Positions 1-6,440 of a stretch of 6,476 nt of DNA are shown piece by piece. Each line of letters opens with the position of its first letter. Within the stretch, counting starts at the first letter, position 1. The notes beneath the pieces are model-generated. The model searched no databases, had not been told where the DNA came from, and saw only the letters and a list, made by a program, of their open reading frames with translations. The DNA is from Rhodospirillaceae bacterium. Lineage in GTDB: Bacteria; Pseudomonadota; Alphaproteobacteria; UBA9219. The DNA lies in the NCBI GenBank assembly GCA_003504035.1, contig DOBW01000081.1, positions 1-6,476 of the forward strand, written 5' to 3'. A program made the position numbers and the translations under genes.

Positions 1-155
1 TGTTTAATACACGTCGCTCCTCGTGCCTTCGGGAAAGATAAATGGAAAAGACTAGAATAGCCTTTCTTTCTGGCTTTTGTACGTTTTACACTCGCCCTTC
101 CTCGGACCTTGTGCAAAAATAAAGAGGAAAGACTATAACAAGGAATCTCAACAAG
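1..155. other. Upstream region of ribF, no secure gene
   Basis: No gene can be firmly assigned here. In frame 1 the sequence is open from base 1 to a TAG at 58-60 (19 codons ending FGKDKWKRLE), so this could be the last part of an upstream gene, but I do not recognise the peptide. In frame 3 a 26-codon ORF runs from ATG 42 to TAA 120-122, preceded by a purine-rich GGGAAAG at 31-37; it has no recognisable features and may be chance. A short inverted repeat AGCC (59-62) / GGCT (72-75) followed by T's is too weak to call a terminator. An AAGGA at 140-144, 11 bases before the ribF ATG, is the likely ribosome binding site for ribF. The minus strand shows no start codon with a usable ORF. Confidence 0.4.
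126..149 (+). repeat. Short sequence near-identical to 4036-4062 (copy A)
   Basis: This stretch, just upstream of the ribF start, reads GGAAAGACTA, one variable base, AACAA, then GGAATCTC. The same blocks occur in the same order at 4036-4062, with T/A at the variable base and three extra bases (TGC) before the last block: 23 of 24 bases match across one gap. A looser relative, GGAAAAGACTAGAATAG, lies at 44-60. The match is visible directly; whether it is a genuine repeat, a shared initiation signal or coincidence is not known. Confidence 0.4.
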
Positions 156-1097
156 ATGATGCCTTCCGATGACCCTTTTGACAGCTCTATCCTACCACCT
201 GCACGGCAAGGTAGTGTGGTGGCGCTTGGCAATTTTGATGGCGTTCATCTGGGCCATGGCGCTGTTTTGCGCACGGCTCTCACGCAAGCGCAGCAAAAAG
301 GGGGCGGGGTGCAAGCGCTAACGTTTGAGCCGCATCCTCGTTTTCTTTTTCAGAAGGATGAGGCTCCTTTTCTTTTAACTCCGCCGGATATGAAGGCGCG
401 TCTTTTGAAAGAGGTTGGTGCGGATGAGGTTGTTGTTTTGCCTTTTACGCCTGCTTTTGCGGCACTTAGCGCCGAAGATTTTGTTAAGCATGTTCTTCTT
501 GAGACCTATGCGCCAGCACATGTTGTGGTGGGCTTTGACTTTGTCTTTGGTGCGGCCCGTACTGGAAATTGTGCGCTTTTACGTGATTTATTGGCATCGC
601 ATGGCATTGGGTTAAGCGAGGTCCCACCATGGAAAGACACGCGGGGACAGGTTGTTTCATCCACGCGTGTACGTGAAGCTTTAAGGCGCGGTGATCCGCT
701 GTTAGCGCGTCAGCTTTTGGGGCGGCCTTTTGCGATTGAGGGCAAAGTGCTTCATGGCGACAAAAGAGGCCAAGAAATAGGGTTTCCAACAGCTAATATT
801 GATATGGGCCCCTTTATAAGGCCTCTTTTTGGGGTCTATGCGGCTAAAGTGCGTCATGCTGGCGATGAAGAAGCAAAGCCTGCGGTTGTAAATATCGGGG
901 TTCGTCCGACAGTTGATGGCTCCCGCGAGCTTATGGAGGCTCACATTTTGGATTTTGATCAGGATATTTACGGTCAAAACTGGTCTATTGAGCTGTGGGC
1001 CTTTATGCGGCCCGAGAAGAAATTTCCCGATCTTGAGGCTCTTAAGGTTCAAATTGCTAAGGATGCCGCTGAAGCACACCGTTTTTCCGGTCTTTAG
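156..1097 (+). CDS. ribF: Bifunctional riboflavin kinase / FAD synthetase RibF
   Basis: Cytoplasmic enzyme that phosphorylates riboflavin to FMN and then adenylylates FMN to FAD. The 313-residue length is normal for bacterial RibF. The N-terminal FAD synthetase (nucleotidyltransferase) domain shows GNFDGVHLGH at residues 25-34, FEPHP at 57-61, GFDFVFGAARTGN at 126-138 and SSTRVR at 168-173. The C-terminal riboflavin kinase domain begins near residue 185 and carries GFPTAN at 209-214, VNIGVRPT at 245-252 and MEAHILDF at 260-267, where Glu261 is by homology the catalytic base. Two Met codons stand in tandem (156 and 159); I chose the first because AAGGA at 140-144 is better spaced for it. It is the first complete gene of the block, and ribF next to ileS and lspA is a very common proteobacterial arrangement. 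All expected motifs are intact and nothing suggests transfer. Confidence 0.97.
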   Translation: MMPSDDPFDSSILPPARQGSVVALGNFDGVHLGHGAVLRTALTQAQQKGGGVQALTFEPHPRFLFQKDEAPFLLTPPDMKARLLKEVGADEVVVLPFTPAFAALSAEDFVKHVLLETYAPAHVVVGFDFVFGAARTGNCALLRDLLASHGIGLSEVPPWKDTRGQVVSSTRVREALRRGDPLLARQLLGRPFAIEGKVLHGDKRGQEIGFPTANIDMGPFIRPLFGVYAAKVRHAGDEEAKPAVVNIGVRPTVDGSRELMEAHILDFDQDIYGQNWSIELWAFMRPEKKFPDLEALKVQIAKDAAEAHRFSGL

Positions 1098-1148
1098 CGC
1101 CTTTACGTGAGTTCAACAGAGGGCTATTGTCGGGGGCTTTTTACCTAC

Positions 1149-1153
1149 GAGGG
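1149..1153 (+). promoter_or_regulatory. Probable Shine-Dalgarno of ileS
   Basis: GAGGG lies 13 bases before the ATG at 1167, somewhat far but the only purine-rich site in the 69-base gap after ribF. It helps decide the ileS start: the in-frame GTG at 1107 would add 20 residues (beginning MSSTEGYCRG) that do not resemble the IleS N-terminus, and it has no comparable site in front of it. The ATG at 1156 is out of frame. Confidence 0.5.
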
Positions 1154-1166
1154 TTATGCAAAAAAT

Positions 1167-4046
1167 ATGTCTGAGACCGTGAAAAAAGATTATCGCGACA
1201 CCGTTTTTCTTCCAAAAACCGATTTTCCAATGCGTGGAAATCTTGGGAAAAAAGAGCCTGTGATACTCCAGCGTTGGCTAGACATGGACCTTTATGCAAA
1301 ATTGCGGGAGCAAAGTGCAGGGAGGCCCAAGTTCGTTTTGCATGACGGGCCTCCTTTTGCCAATGGTCACATGCATTTAGGCCATGCGCTCAACAAGATT
1401 CTCAAGGACGTTATTAATCGCACACATCAAATGATGGGCTATGATGCGCCTTATGTTCCGGGGTGGGATTGCCATGGCTTGCCCATTGAATGGAAAATAG
1501 AAGAGCAATATCGTGCCAAAAAAATTGATAAAGACACGATCCCTGTGGCTCAATTTCGCGGTGAGTGCCGTGCGTTTGCCAAGCAGTGGAAAGAAATACA
1601 ATCCAAAGATTTTCAGCGTTTGGGCGTTATCGGTGACTGGAAGCATCCTTACGAAACGATGAGCTTTCATGCCGAAGCGCAGATTGCACGTGAGATCCAC
1701 AAATTTTTGATGAACGGTCTTTTGTATAAAGGTGTGCGTCCCGTTATGTGGTCGGTTGTTGAAAAGACAGCGCTGGCCGAGGCGGAGATTGAATATCACG
1801 ACCATAAATCCACGACGATCTGGGTGCGTTTCTCTGTTTTGCGGGGCGGCAGCGAGGCCTTAAAAGGTGCAAGCATTGTCATTTGGACGACAACGCCTTG
1901 GACCATTCCTGCCAATCGTGCGATTGCTTATGGTGATCTTCCTTACGCGTTGATTGAGGTCGAGGCTACCGAAGAGGGGAGTGATCTCAGCGCTGGTGAC
2001 AAGCTCGTGGTGGCGACTGAATTGGTTCATGCTTTTTGTATGGAAGCTAAAATCACAGCCAAAAAGATTCTTTTGGACAATCTTTCTTGCGATGATTTGA
2101 GGGGCGCTGTTTGCGCGCATCCTTTTCATGGACGTGCAGGCTCTGATGGCTATTTTGATTATGATGTGCGGCTCTATCAAGGCGCTTTTGTTACGACAGA
2201 AGCGGGTACGGGTTTTGTGCATATTGCACCGGGGCATGGCGAAGATGATTTCAATCTTGGCCGTGAAAACAAAATTGCTTTTGAAGAAACCGTTGGTGAT
2301 GATGGGCGCTATTTGCCTAATGTGAAGGGCTTTGAAGGGCTTTATGTCTATCAGCCTGACGGTACATCGGGTGAAGCTAATGGGGCTGTTATTCGCGCTC
2401 TTATTACGCAGGGTGCGCTGCTCGCCAAGAAAAATATCAGGCATTCTTATCCGCATTCATGGCGCTCCAAAGCGCCGCTTATTTTCCGCACAACCCCGCA
2501 ATGGTTTATTGCGCTGGATGAAGTGAAGGTTGATGATACGGGAAAAAGTCTGCGGGAGCTTGCCTTAAAGGCCATTGATGAAACAACATGGCATCCTGCT
2601 TTGGGTGAAAACCGAATTCGCGGCATGATTTCTTCGCGCTTTGATTGGTGTGTGTCGCGCCAACGTCTTTGGGGCGTGCCTATTGCGTTGTTTGTTGCTA
2701 AAAAAGATAATGTGCCGTTGCGTGACGAGTCTGTTTTAGCGCGCATTGCCGATGCTTTTGAAAAAGAAGGAGCAGATGCGTGGTACACGCATGATGCGCA
2801 GGAATTCCTTGGTGAAAAATATAACAAGGAAGATTTTGAACAGGTTTTTGACATCATTGATGTTTGGTTTGAATCAGGCTCAACGCATAGCTTCTGTCTC
2901 GATCAAAAATTGCCTGATCCCGAATGGCCTAATTTGGCGTGGCCTGCTGACCTTTATCTGGAAGGCTCCGATCAGCATCGTGGCTGGTTTCATTCTTCTC
3001 TTTTGGAATCCTGTGGGACGCGTCATTGTGCGCCCTATAAGTCTGTTTTGACGCATGGTTTTGTTTTAGATGAAAAGGGACGCAAACAATCCAAGTCTTT
3101 GGGCAATGTCGTTGATCCCTTGAAAGTTATGGATACATCGGGTGCCGATATTTTGCGTCTTTGGGTTTTGGCTTCTGATTATTCGCAAGACCTTAGTTTG
3201 GGGCCCAATATTCTCAAACAAACCGGAGACCTCTATCGCCGTCTGCGTAATACCTTGCGCTATCTTTTAGGTGCGCTTGATGGCATGGGCGAGGCCGAAC
3301 GCGTAGCGCCCAAGGACATGCCTGAGCTAGAGCGATGGGTTCTTTCACGTGTGTTTGAAATAGACGCTTCTGTGCGCGCAGATATTGCATCGTATAATTA
3401 CAATCATTTGTTGCAAACACTGCATCATTTTTGTGCGCTTGATCTTTCGGCGCTCTATTTTGATGTACGCAAGGATGCGCTTTATTGCGATGCGGAGGAC
3501 AGCGCTGTACGCCGCGCTGTACGAACGGTTTTGGAGATTTTGTTCGATCATCTGGTTGTCTGGCTTGCGCCTATCTTGAGCTTTACAGCAGAAGAAGCTT
3601 GGCTCATACGCCATGGCGAGGACAGCAGCGTTCATCTTCAAACTTTTCCTGATGTACCGGCTTCTTGGCACGATGAGGAGCTCGGTCTTAAATGGGCCAA
3701 GATTAGAGCCCTTCGCCGCGTTGTCACGGGCGCGATGGAGTTTGCACGCAGCGATAAAAAAATTGGCTCAAGTCTTCAGGCGGCACCAAAAGTTTATCTC
3801 ACAAGCGAACAAAAGACGCTTTTGGAGAGCCTTGATTTTGCCGAGATTTGTATTGCTTCAAAAATAACAATGTATAACACAGCGCCGCCAAAGGGTGCCT
3901 TTGTGCTGGAGGATGTAGCTGATGTTGGTGTAGAGGTTATACTGGCCGAGGGTAAAAAATGTGAGCGTTGCTGGCAAGTGCGTGAAGATGTCAATGAACA
4001 AGGTCTTTGCGCGCGCTGCGCGAAGGTTGTTGAAGGGAAAGACTAA
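1167..4046 (+). CDS. ileS: Isoleucyl-tRNA synthetase, bacterial zinc-binding type
   Basis: Class Ia aminoacyl-tRNA synthetase that charges tRNA-Ile and hydrolyses mischarged Val-tRNA-Ile. With the ATG at 1167 it is 959 residues, close to the usual ~940. The start gives the typical N-terminus DYRDTVFLPKTDFPMRGNL (residues 8-26). The HIGH motif is HLGH at 70-73 within PPFANGHMHLGH, followed by GWDCHGLPIEW. The CP1 editing domain shows TTTPWTIPAN (241-250) and GTGFVHIAPGHGEDDF (347-362). The catalytic core resumes with DWCVSRQRLWG (493-503) and EGSDQHRGWFHSS (599-611). The KMSKS loop reads KQSKS (640-644), with both lysines kept but Met replaced by Gln. A helical anticodon-binding domain spans about 685-850. 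The C-terminal zinc finger has Cys932, Cys935, Cys948 and Cys951. This architecture is that of the ordinary bacterial enzyme, not the eukaryote-like mupirocin-resistant type. The in-frame GTG at 1107 is an alternative, less likely start. lspA begins 4 bases after the stop. Confidence 0.97.
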   Translation: MSETVKKDYRDTVFLPKTDFPMRGNLGKKEPVILQRWLDMDLYAKLREQSAGRPKFVLHDGPPFANGHMHLGHALNKILKDVINRTHQMMGYDAPYVPGWDCHGLPIEWKIEEQYRAKKIDKDTIPVAQFRGECRAFAKQWKEIQSKDFQRLGVIGDWKHPYETMSFHAEAQIAREIHKFLMNGLLYKGVRPVMWSVVEKTALAEAEIEYHDHKSTTIWVRFSVLRGGSEALKGASIVIWTTTPWTIPANRAIAYGDLPYALIEVEATEEGSDLSAGDKLVVATELVHAFCMEAKITAKKILLDNLSCDDLRGAVCAHPFHGRAGSDGYFDYDVRLYQGAFVTTEAGTGFVHIAPGHGEDDFNLGRENKIAFEETVGDDGRYLPNVKGFEGLYVYQPDGTSGEANGAVIRALITQGALLAKKNIRHSYPHSWRSKAPLIFRTTPQWFIALDEVKVDDTGKSLRELALKAIDETTWHPALGENRIRGMISSRFDWCVSRQRLWGVPIALFVAKKDNVPLRDESVLARIADAFEKEGADAWYTHDAQEFLGEKYNKEDFEQVFDIIDVWFESGSTHSFCLDQKLPDPEWPNLAWPADLYLEGSDQHRGWFHSSLLESCGTRHCAPYKSVLTHGFVLDEKGRKQSKSLGNVVDPLKVMDTSGADILRLWVLASDYSQDLSLGPNILKQTGDLYRRLRNTLRYLLGALDGMGEAERVAPKDMPELERWVLSRVFEIDASVRADIASYNYNHLLQTLHHFCALDLSALYFDVRKDALYCDAEDSAVRRAVRTVLEILFDHLVVWLAPILSFTAEEAWLIRHGEDSSVHLQTFPDVPASWHDEELGLKWAKIRALRRVVTGAMEFARSDKKIGSSLQAAPKVYLTSEQKTLLESLDFAEICIASKITMYNTAPPKGAFVLEDVADVGVEVILAEGKKCERCWQVREDVNEQGLCARCAKVVEGKD

Positions 4047-4062
4047 AACAATGCGGAATCTC
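4036..4062 (+). repeat. Short sequence near-identical to 126-149 (copy B)
   Basis: Second copy of the sequence described at 126-149. Here it spans the end of ileS (Gly-Lys-Asp-stop), the 4-base gap and the first codons of lspA. The three bases absent from copy A (TGC, 4052-4054) take out most of the lspA start codon, so in copy A the position matching the start codon is lost. Flanking sequence on both sides diverges at once. Confidence 0.4.
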
Positions 4063-4533
4063 TTTCCCATAGGCGTTTATTTAATGACCCTTGTTGCTCT
4101 GATTGATCAGGCCACAAAATGGTGGGTCGTGGAGATGCTCGAGATTGGTTCTTTGGGGCGTTATGTGACGTCCTTTCTTAATCTTGTTCTCAGTTGGAAC
4201 AAGGGCGTAACTTTTGGGCTTTTGAATCATCAAAACACGTGGATTCCTTATGTTTTGATTGCATGCGCTTTGCTTGTGGTTGTGTTCTTGCTATTTTGGT
4301 TGGCTCGCGCCAAAACATTGACAGAGGCCCTTGGCTTGGGCTTTGTTATGGGCGGTGCTATAGGAAATGTTGCAGATCGTATCCGTTATGGTGCCGTTGT
4401 CGATTTTCTAGACTTTCATCTTGGCGGCTATCACTGGTATGCTTTTAATGTTGCCGATAGCGCTATTGTGCTAGGGGTTGCCCTGTTGTTTTTTGACAAT
4501 CTTGTCATGGTGCAGAAAAACAAAATAAAATAA
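4051..4533 (+). CDS. lspA: Lipoprotein signal peptidase (signal peptidase II)
   Basis: Inner-membrane aspartic protease that removes the signal peptide from diacylglyceryl-modified prolipoproteins just before the lipid-bearing Cys. The 160-residue length is typical. Four membrane segments are visible at about residues 7-26, 66-85, 90-108 and 131-150. Family signatures are present: DQATKWWV (19-26), FLNLVLSWNKGVTFGLL (42-58), GGAIGNVADRIRYGAVVDF (101-119) and WYAFNVADSAI (129-139). By homology the catalytic aspartates are Asp118 and Asp136. I start it at ATG 4051, which follows the ileS stop by 4 bases; GAAGGG at 4032-4037, inside the end of ileS, can serve as its ribosome binding site. Open reading upstream in this frame lies within ileS and is not needed. 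The ileS-lspA pair is a classic operon arrangement, and the gene immediately downstream encodes a lipoprotein that should be a substrate. Confidence 0.97.
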   Translation: MRNLFPIGVYLMTLVALIDQATKWWVVEMLEIGSLGRYVTSFLNLVLSWNKGVTFGLLNHQNTWIPYVLIACALLVVVFLLFWLARAKTLTEALGLGFVMGGAIGNVADRIRYGAVVDFLDFHLGGYHWYAFNVADSAIVLGVALLFFDNLVMVQKNKIK

Positions 4534-4550
4534 CTATAGAATAAAACCAA

Positions 4551-4556
4551 AAGGAG
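4551..4556 (+). promoter_or_regulatory. Strong Shine-Dalgarno of the lipoprotein gene
   Basis: AAGGAG, 10 bases before the ATG at 4567, is the best ribosome binding site in the window. It suggests that this lipoprotein is translated independently and more strongly than its neighbours, whose sites are weaker, partly within the preceding gene, or coupled to an upstream stop. Confidence 0.75.
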
Positions 4557-4566
4557 ACTTTTTCGT

Positions 4567-5100
4567 ATGCAGTATCTTCCACGTTTGATTTTGCTTGCTT
4601 CTGTTTTGGTACTTGCCGCGTGCGGTGGTGTCGCCGAGTCTCTGGGCTTGGGCCGTAATCCGCCGGATGAGTTTGCTGTTGTCGACCGCCCCCCCCTTTC
4701 TTTGCCGCCAGAGTTTGAGCTTCGTCCTCCCCGCCCCGGTGCGGTGCGCCCTCAAGCGGTAAGCGTGCAAGATAAAGCCGAGACGACCCTGTTTGGCGAA
4801 TGTCAAAAAGAAGTGCCGGAATCTGATGTTGAAAAAGAACTTCTTACAAAAGCAGGCGCCGATAAAGCTGATCCAGACATTCGCGCTTTGATTGACAATG
4901 AATCGAGTCAAAAAGTGGTTGGATCACGCCATTTGGTTGATGAGATTTTGTGGTGGAAAGAGGCTGGTTCTGATGCCACAACCGTTGACGCCATTGCAGA
5001 AGCTGAGCGCCTTCGCAAAGCAAAAAAAGACGGCTCTTCCATCACGTCAGGTGCCACACCTGTGATTGAAAGGAATAAGAGCAGCTGGCTCGGGTTGTAA
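4567..5100 (+). CDS. DUF3035 / BamF-like outer-membrane lipoprotein
   Basis: A 177-residue predicted lipoprotein. The signal peptide has a basic n-region (Arg6), a hydrophobic core (residues 7-16) and a clear lipobox Leu16-Ala17-Ala18-Cys19, so LspA would cut before Cys19. Gly20 at position +2, rather than Asp, fits sorting to the outer membrane. Next comes a proline-rich conserved segment, residues 31-62, containing NPPDEFAVVDRPPLSLPPEF and then LRPPRPGAVRP; this is the signature of the alphaproteobacterial DUF3035 family as I remember it. The C-terminal half (from about residue 80) is charged and probably helical, with an IRALIDNES stretch and LVDEILWWKEAG. As I recall, DUF3035 proteins have been linked to BamF, an accessory lipoprotein of the beta-barrel assembly machine whose conserved motif resembles part of BamC. 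That role is inference here. The stop overlaps the next gene's start by one base (TAATG). An eight-C run at 4689-4696 encodes part of Arg-Pro-Pro-Leu. Confidence 0.85.
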   Translation: MQYLPRLILLASVLVLAACGGVAESLGLGRNPPDEFAVVDRPPLSLPPEFELRPPRPGAVRPQAVSVQDKAETTLFGECQKEVPESDVEKELLTKAGADKADPDIRALIDNESSQKVVGSRHLVDEILWWKEAGSDATTVDAIAEAERLRKAKKDGSSITSGATPVIERNKSSWLGL

Positions 5101-6440
5101 TGCGGCATCTTCTTTCATGGGTGACCTTCTTCTTTTTGTTGAGCGTGCCAAATTCTCACGCTGCTGTCTTTCATTCCCAAAGTTTTACATTAGCCAATGG
5201 CATGCAAATTGTTGTTGTGCCCAATACGCTATCGGACGCGCTTGTTCAGATGGTTTGGTATAAGGTTGGCGCAGCGGATGATCCTTCCGGTGCGTCAGGG
5301 GTTGCCCATTATCTTGAGCACATGATGTTCAAGCGTACGGAAAAACTAGAATCCGGAGAATTCTCTGCACAAATTGCTGCGCTTGGTGGGCAGAATAATG
5401 CTTTTACGGGCTATGATACAACGGCCTATCACGTGTCTGTGAGCGCCAAACATTTAGCGCTGGTTATGCAGATGGAAGCCGAGCGCATGCGCTCTCTCAA
5501 TCCAGCTGTGGCTGAGGCTGTTACGGAACGCAACGTGGTTCTTAGCGAGAGACAGGAGCGCACCGAAAACAATCCTATTGGTCTTTTTTATGAAAAATTG
5601 CGCACAACCTTTTTTGCTGAACATCCTTATGGGCGCCCCGTCATTGGATGGCGAAAGGAAATTGAAAAACTTGATCTTGAAAATTTGAAGGTTTTTTATA
5701 ATCAGTTTTATGCGCCTTCCAACGCGGTTCTTGTCGTAAGCGGAAATGTAAATGTTGCGGATGTTTTACGTCTTGCGGCGGGAACTTTCGGACGCCTTGC
5801 GGCAGGAGAAAAGCGTACGTCATTAAGCTTGCCGCCTGTTATGAAGTTGCCAGCAAAACAGTCTATTGTTATGCGTGATGCGCGGGTTAAGCAGGCTTTT
5901 TGGACGAAACAGATTCTTGCACCGTCTTATCGCGAGGCGCCTCAAAAGGCGCTGGCAACAGGGGTTCTTTTAGAAATTCTTGCGGGCGGCGAAGTTGGCT
6001 TACTTTATCGCCATTTCGTGATGGATAAAAAAAGCGCAAGCGGCATTGATGCGCGTTTTGATTCTGATACACGTGGGCCGAGTGTTTTTTCTCTTATTGC
6101 TGTGCCAAGTTTGGATAATGACCTTGCTGTTTTGGCAAAAGATATTGAGGCTTATCTCCATAAATTGGCGCAAAAAGGTTTTTCTCAAGCTTCTGTCGAT
6201 GCGGCAAAAAAGAGATTTTTAGACAGCGCTGTTTTTGCGCGTGATCGGTTGATGGCACCGGCTCAGATTTTAGGAGAGTCGTTGGCTATCGGTTTGCGCA
6301 TTGAAGATGTTGAATCATGGCCCTCCCATATTCGTGCCGTGACGCCAGCTCAAATTGATGCGGCGTTACGCTCTTTGCTGGCACAAAAGCATACGGTAAG
6401 CGGCATGCTTTTGCCGGAGAAAGAAGGGGGCGCATTATGA
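5100..6440 (+). CDS. Secreted M16 family zinc metallopeptidase (zinc-site subunit)
   Basis: A 446-residue periplasmic protease of the pitrilysin/insulinase family. A Sec signal peptide spans residues 1-21 (hydrophobic core WVTFFFLLSV, likely cleavage after Ser-His-Ala21). The inverted zinc motif HYLEH is at 70-74: His70 and His74 are ligands, Glu73 the catalytic base, and Glu150, with the expected spacing of about 76, the third ligand. GGQNNAFTGYDTTAYH (96-111) and HPYGRPVIGW (175-184) are further family signatures. A C-terminal M16 domain covers about 190-370, but where active homodimeric members carry an Arg...Tyr pair near the LYR motif, this protein reads LLYRHFVMDKKSASGI (301-316). I see no equivalent Tyr, which suggests that the substrate-binding half is supplied by a partner. 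The start codon overlaps the lipoprotein stop, and there is no good ribosome binding site closer than AAAGGA about 25 bases upstream, so translation is probably coupled. Exact substrate unknown. Confidence 0.93.
   Translation: MRHLLSWVTFFFLLSVPNSHAAVFHSQSFTLANGMQIVVVPNTLSDALVQMVWYKVGAADDPSGASGVAHYLEHMMFKRTEKLESGEFSAQIAALGGQNNAFTGYDTTAYHVSVSAKHLALVMQMEAERMRSLNPAVAEAVTERNVVLSERQERTENNPIGLFYEKLRTTFFAEHPYGRPVIGWRKEIEKLDLENLKVFYNQFYAPSNAVLVVSGNVNVADVLRLAAGTFGRLAAGEKRTSLSLPPVMKLPAKQSIVMRDARVKQAFWTKQILAPSYREAPQKALATGVLLEILAGGEVGLLYRHFVMDKKSASGIDARFDSDTRGPSVFSLIAVPSLDNDLAVLAKDIEAYLHKLAQKGFSQASVDAAKKRFLDSAVFARDRLMAPAQILGESLAIGLRIEDVESWPSHIRAVTPAQIDAALRSLLAQKHTVSGMLLPEKEGGAL
6424..6430 (+). promoter_or_regulatory. 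Shine-Dalgarno for the gene starting at 6437
   Basis: AAGGGGG lies 6 bases before the ATG at 6437, inside the last codons of the M16 gene. Together with the ATGA overlap it supports 6437 as a genuine start codon, which matters because the codons that follow run into a repeat-like sequence. Confidence 0.55.

Noticed and set aside
59..78. AGCC/GGCT inverted repeat followed by TTTT as a rho-independent terminator
   Set aside because: A 4-bp stem with a 9-base loop and only four T's is too weak, and such short matches occur often by chance.
109..139. TTGTGC (109-114) and TATAAC (134-139) as a promoter for ribF
   Set aside because: The 19-base spacer is long, and transcription would start near 146, after the AAGGA ribosome binding site at 140-144, leaving a leader of about 10 bases. 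The elements do not fit together.
1107..1166. GTG at 1107 as the ileS start
   Set aside because: It adds 20 residues not typical of IleS and lacks a ribosome binding site. The ATG at 1167 gives the canonical N-terminus.
1860..2456. Long minus-strand open frame of 198 codons opposite ileS
   Set aside because: It is a shadow of the ileS reading frame. Its translation shows no domain, and the plus-strand gene carries continuous conserved motifs through the same bases.
3961..4050. In-frame extension of lspA to GTG 3961
   Set aside because: It would lie wholly within the ileS zinc-finger region and add a charged segment before the first membrane helix. The ATG at 4051 gives the normal 160-residue length.
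4493..4542. TTGACA at 4493-4498 with TATAGAAT at 4535-4542 as a promoter before the lipoprotein gene
   Set aside because: The spacing is about 36 bases, far more than 16-18, and nothing like a -10 box occurs at the right distance from either element. The TTGACA encodes part of the lspA C-terminus.
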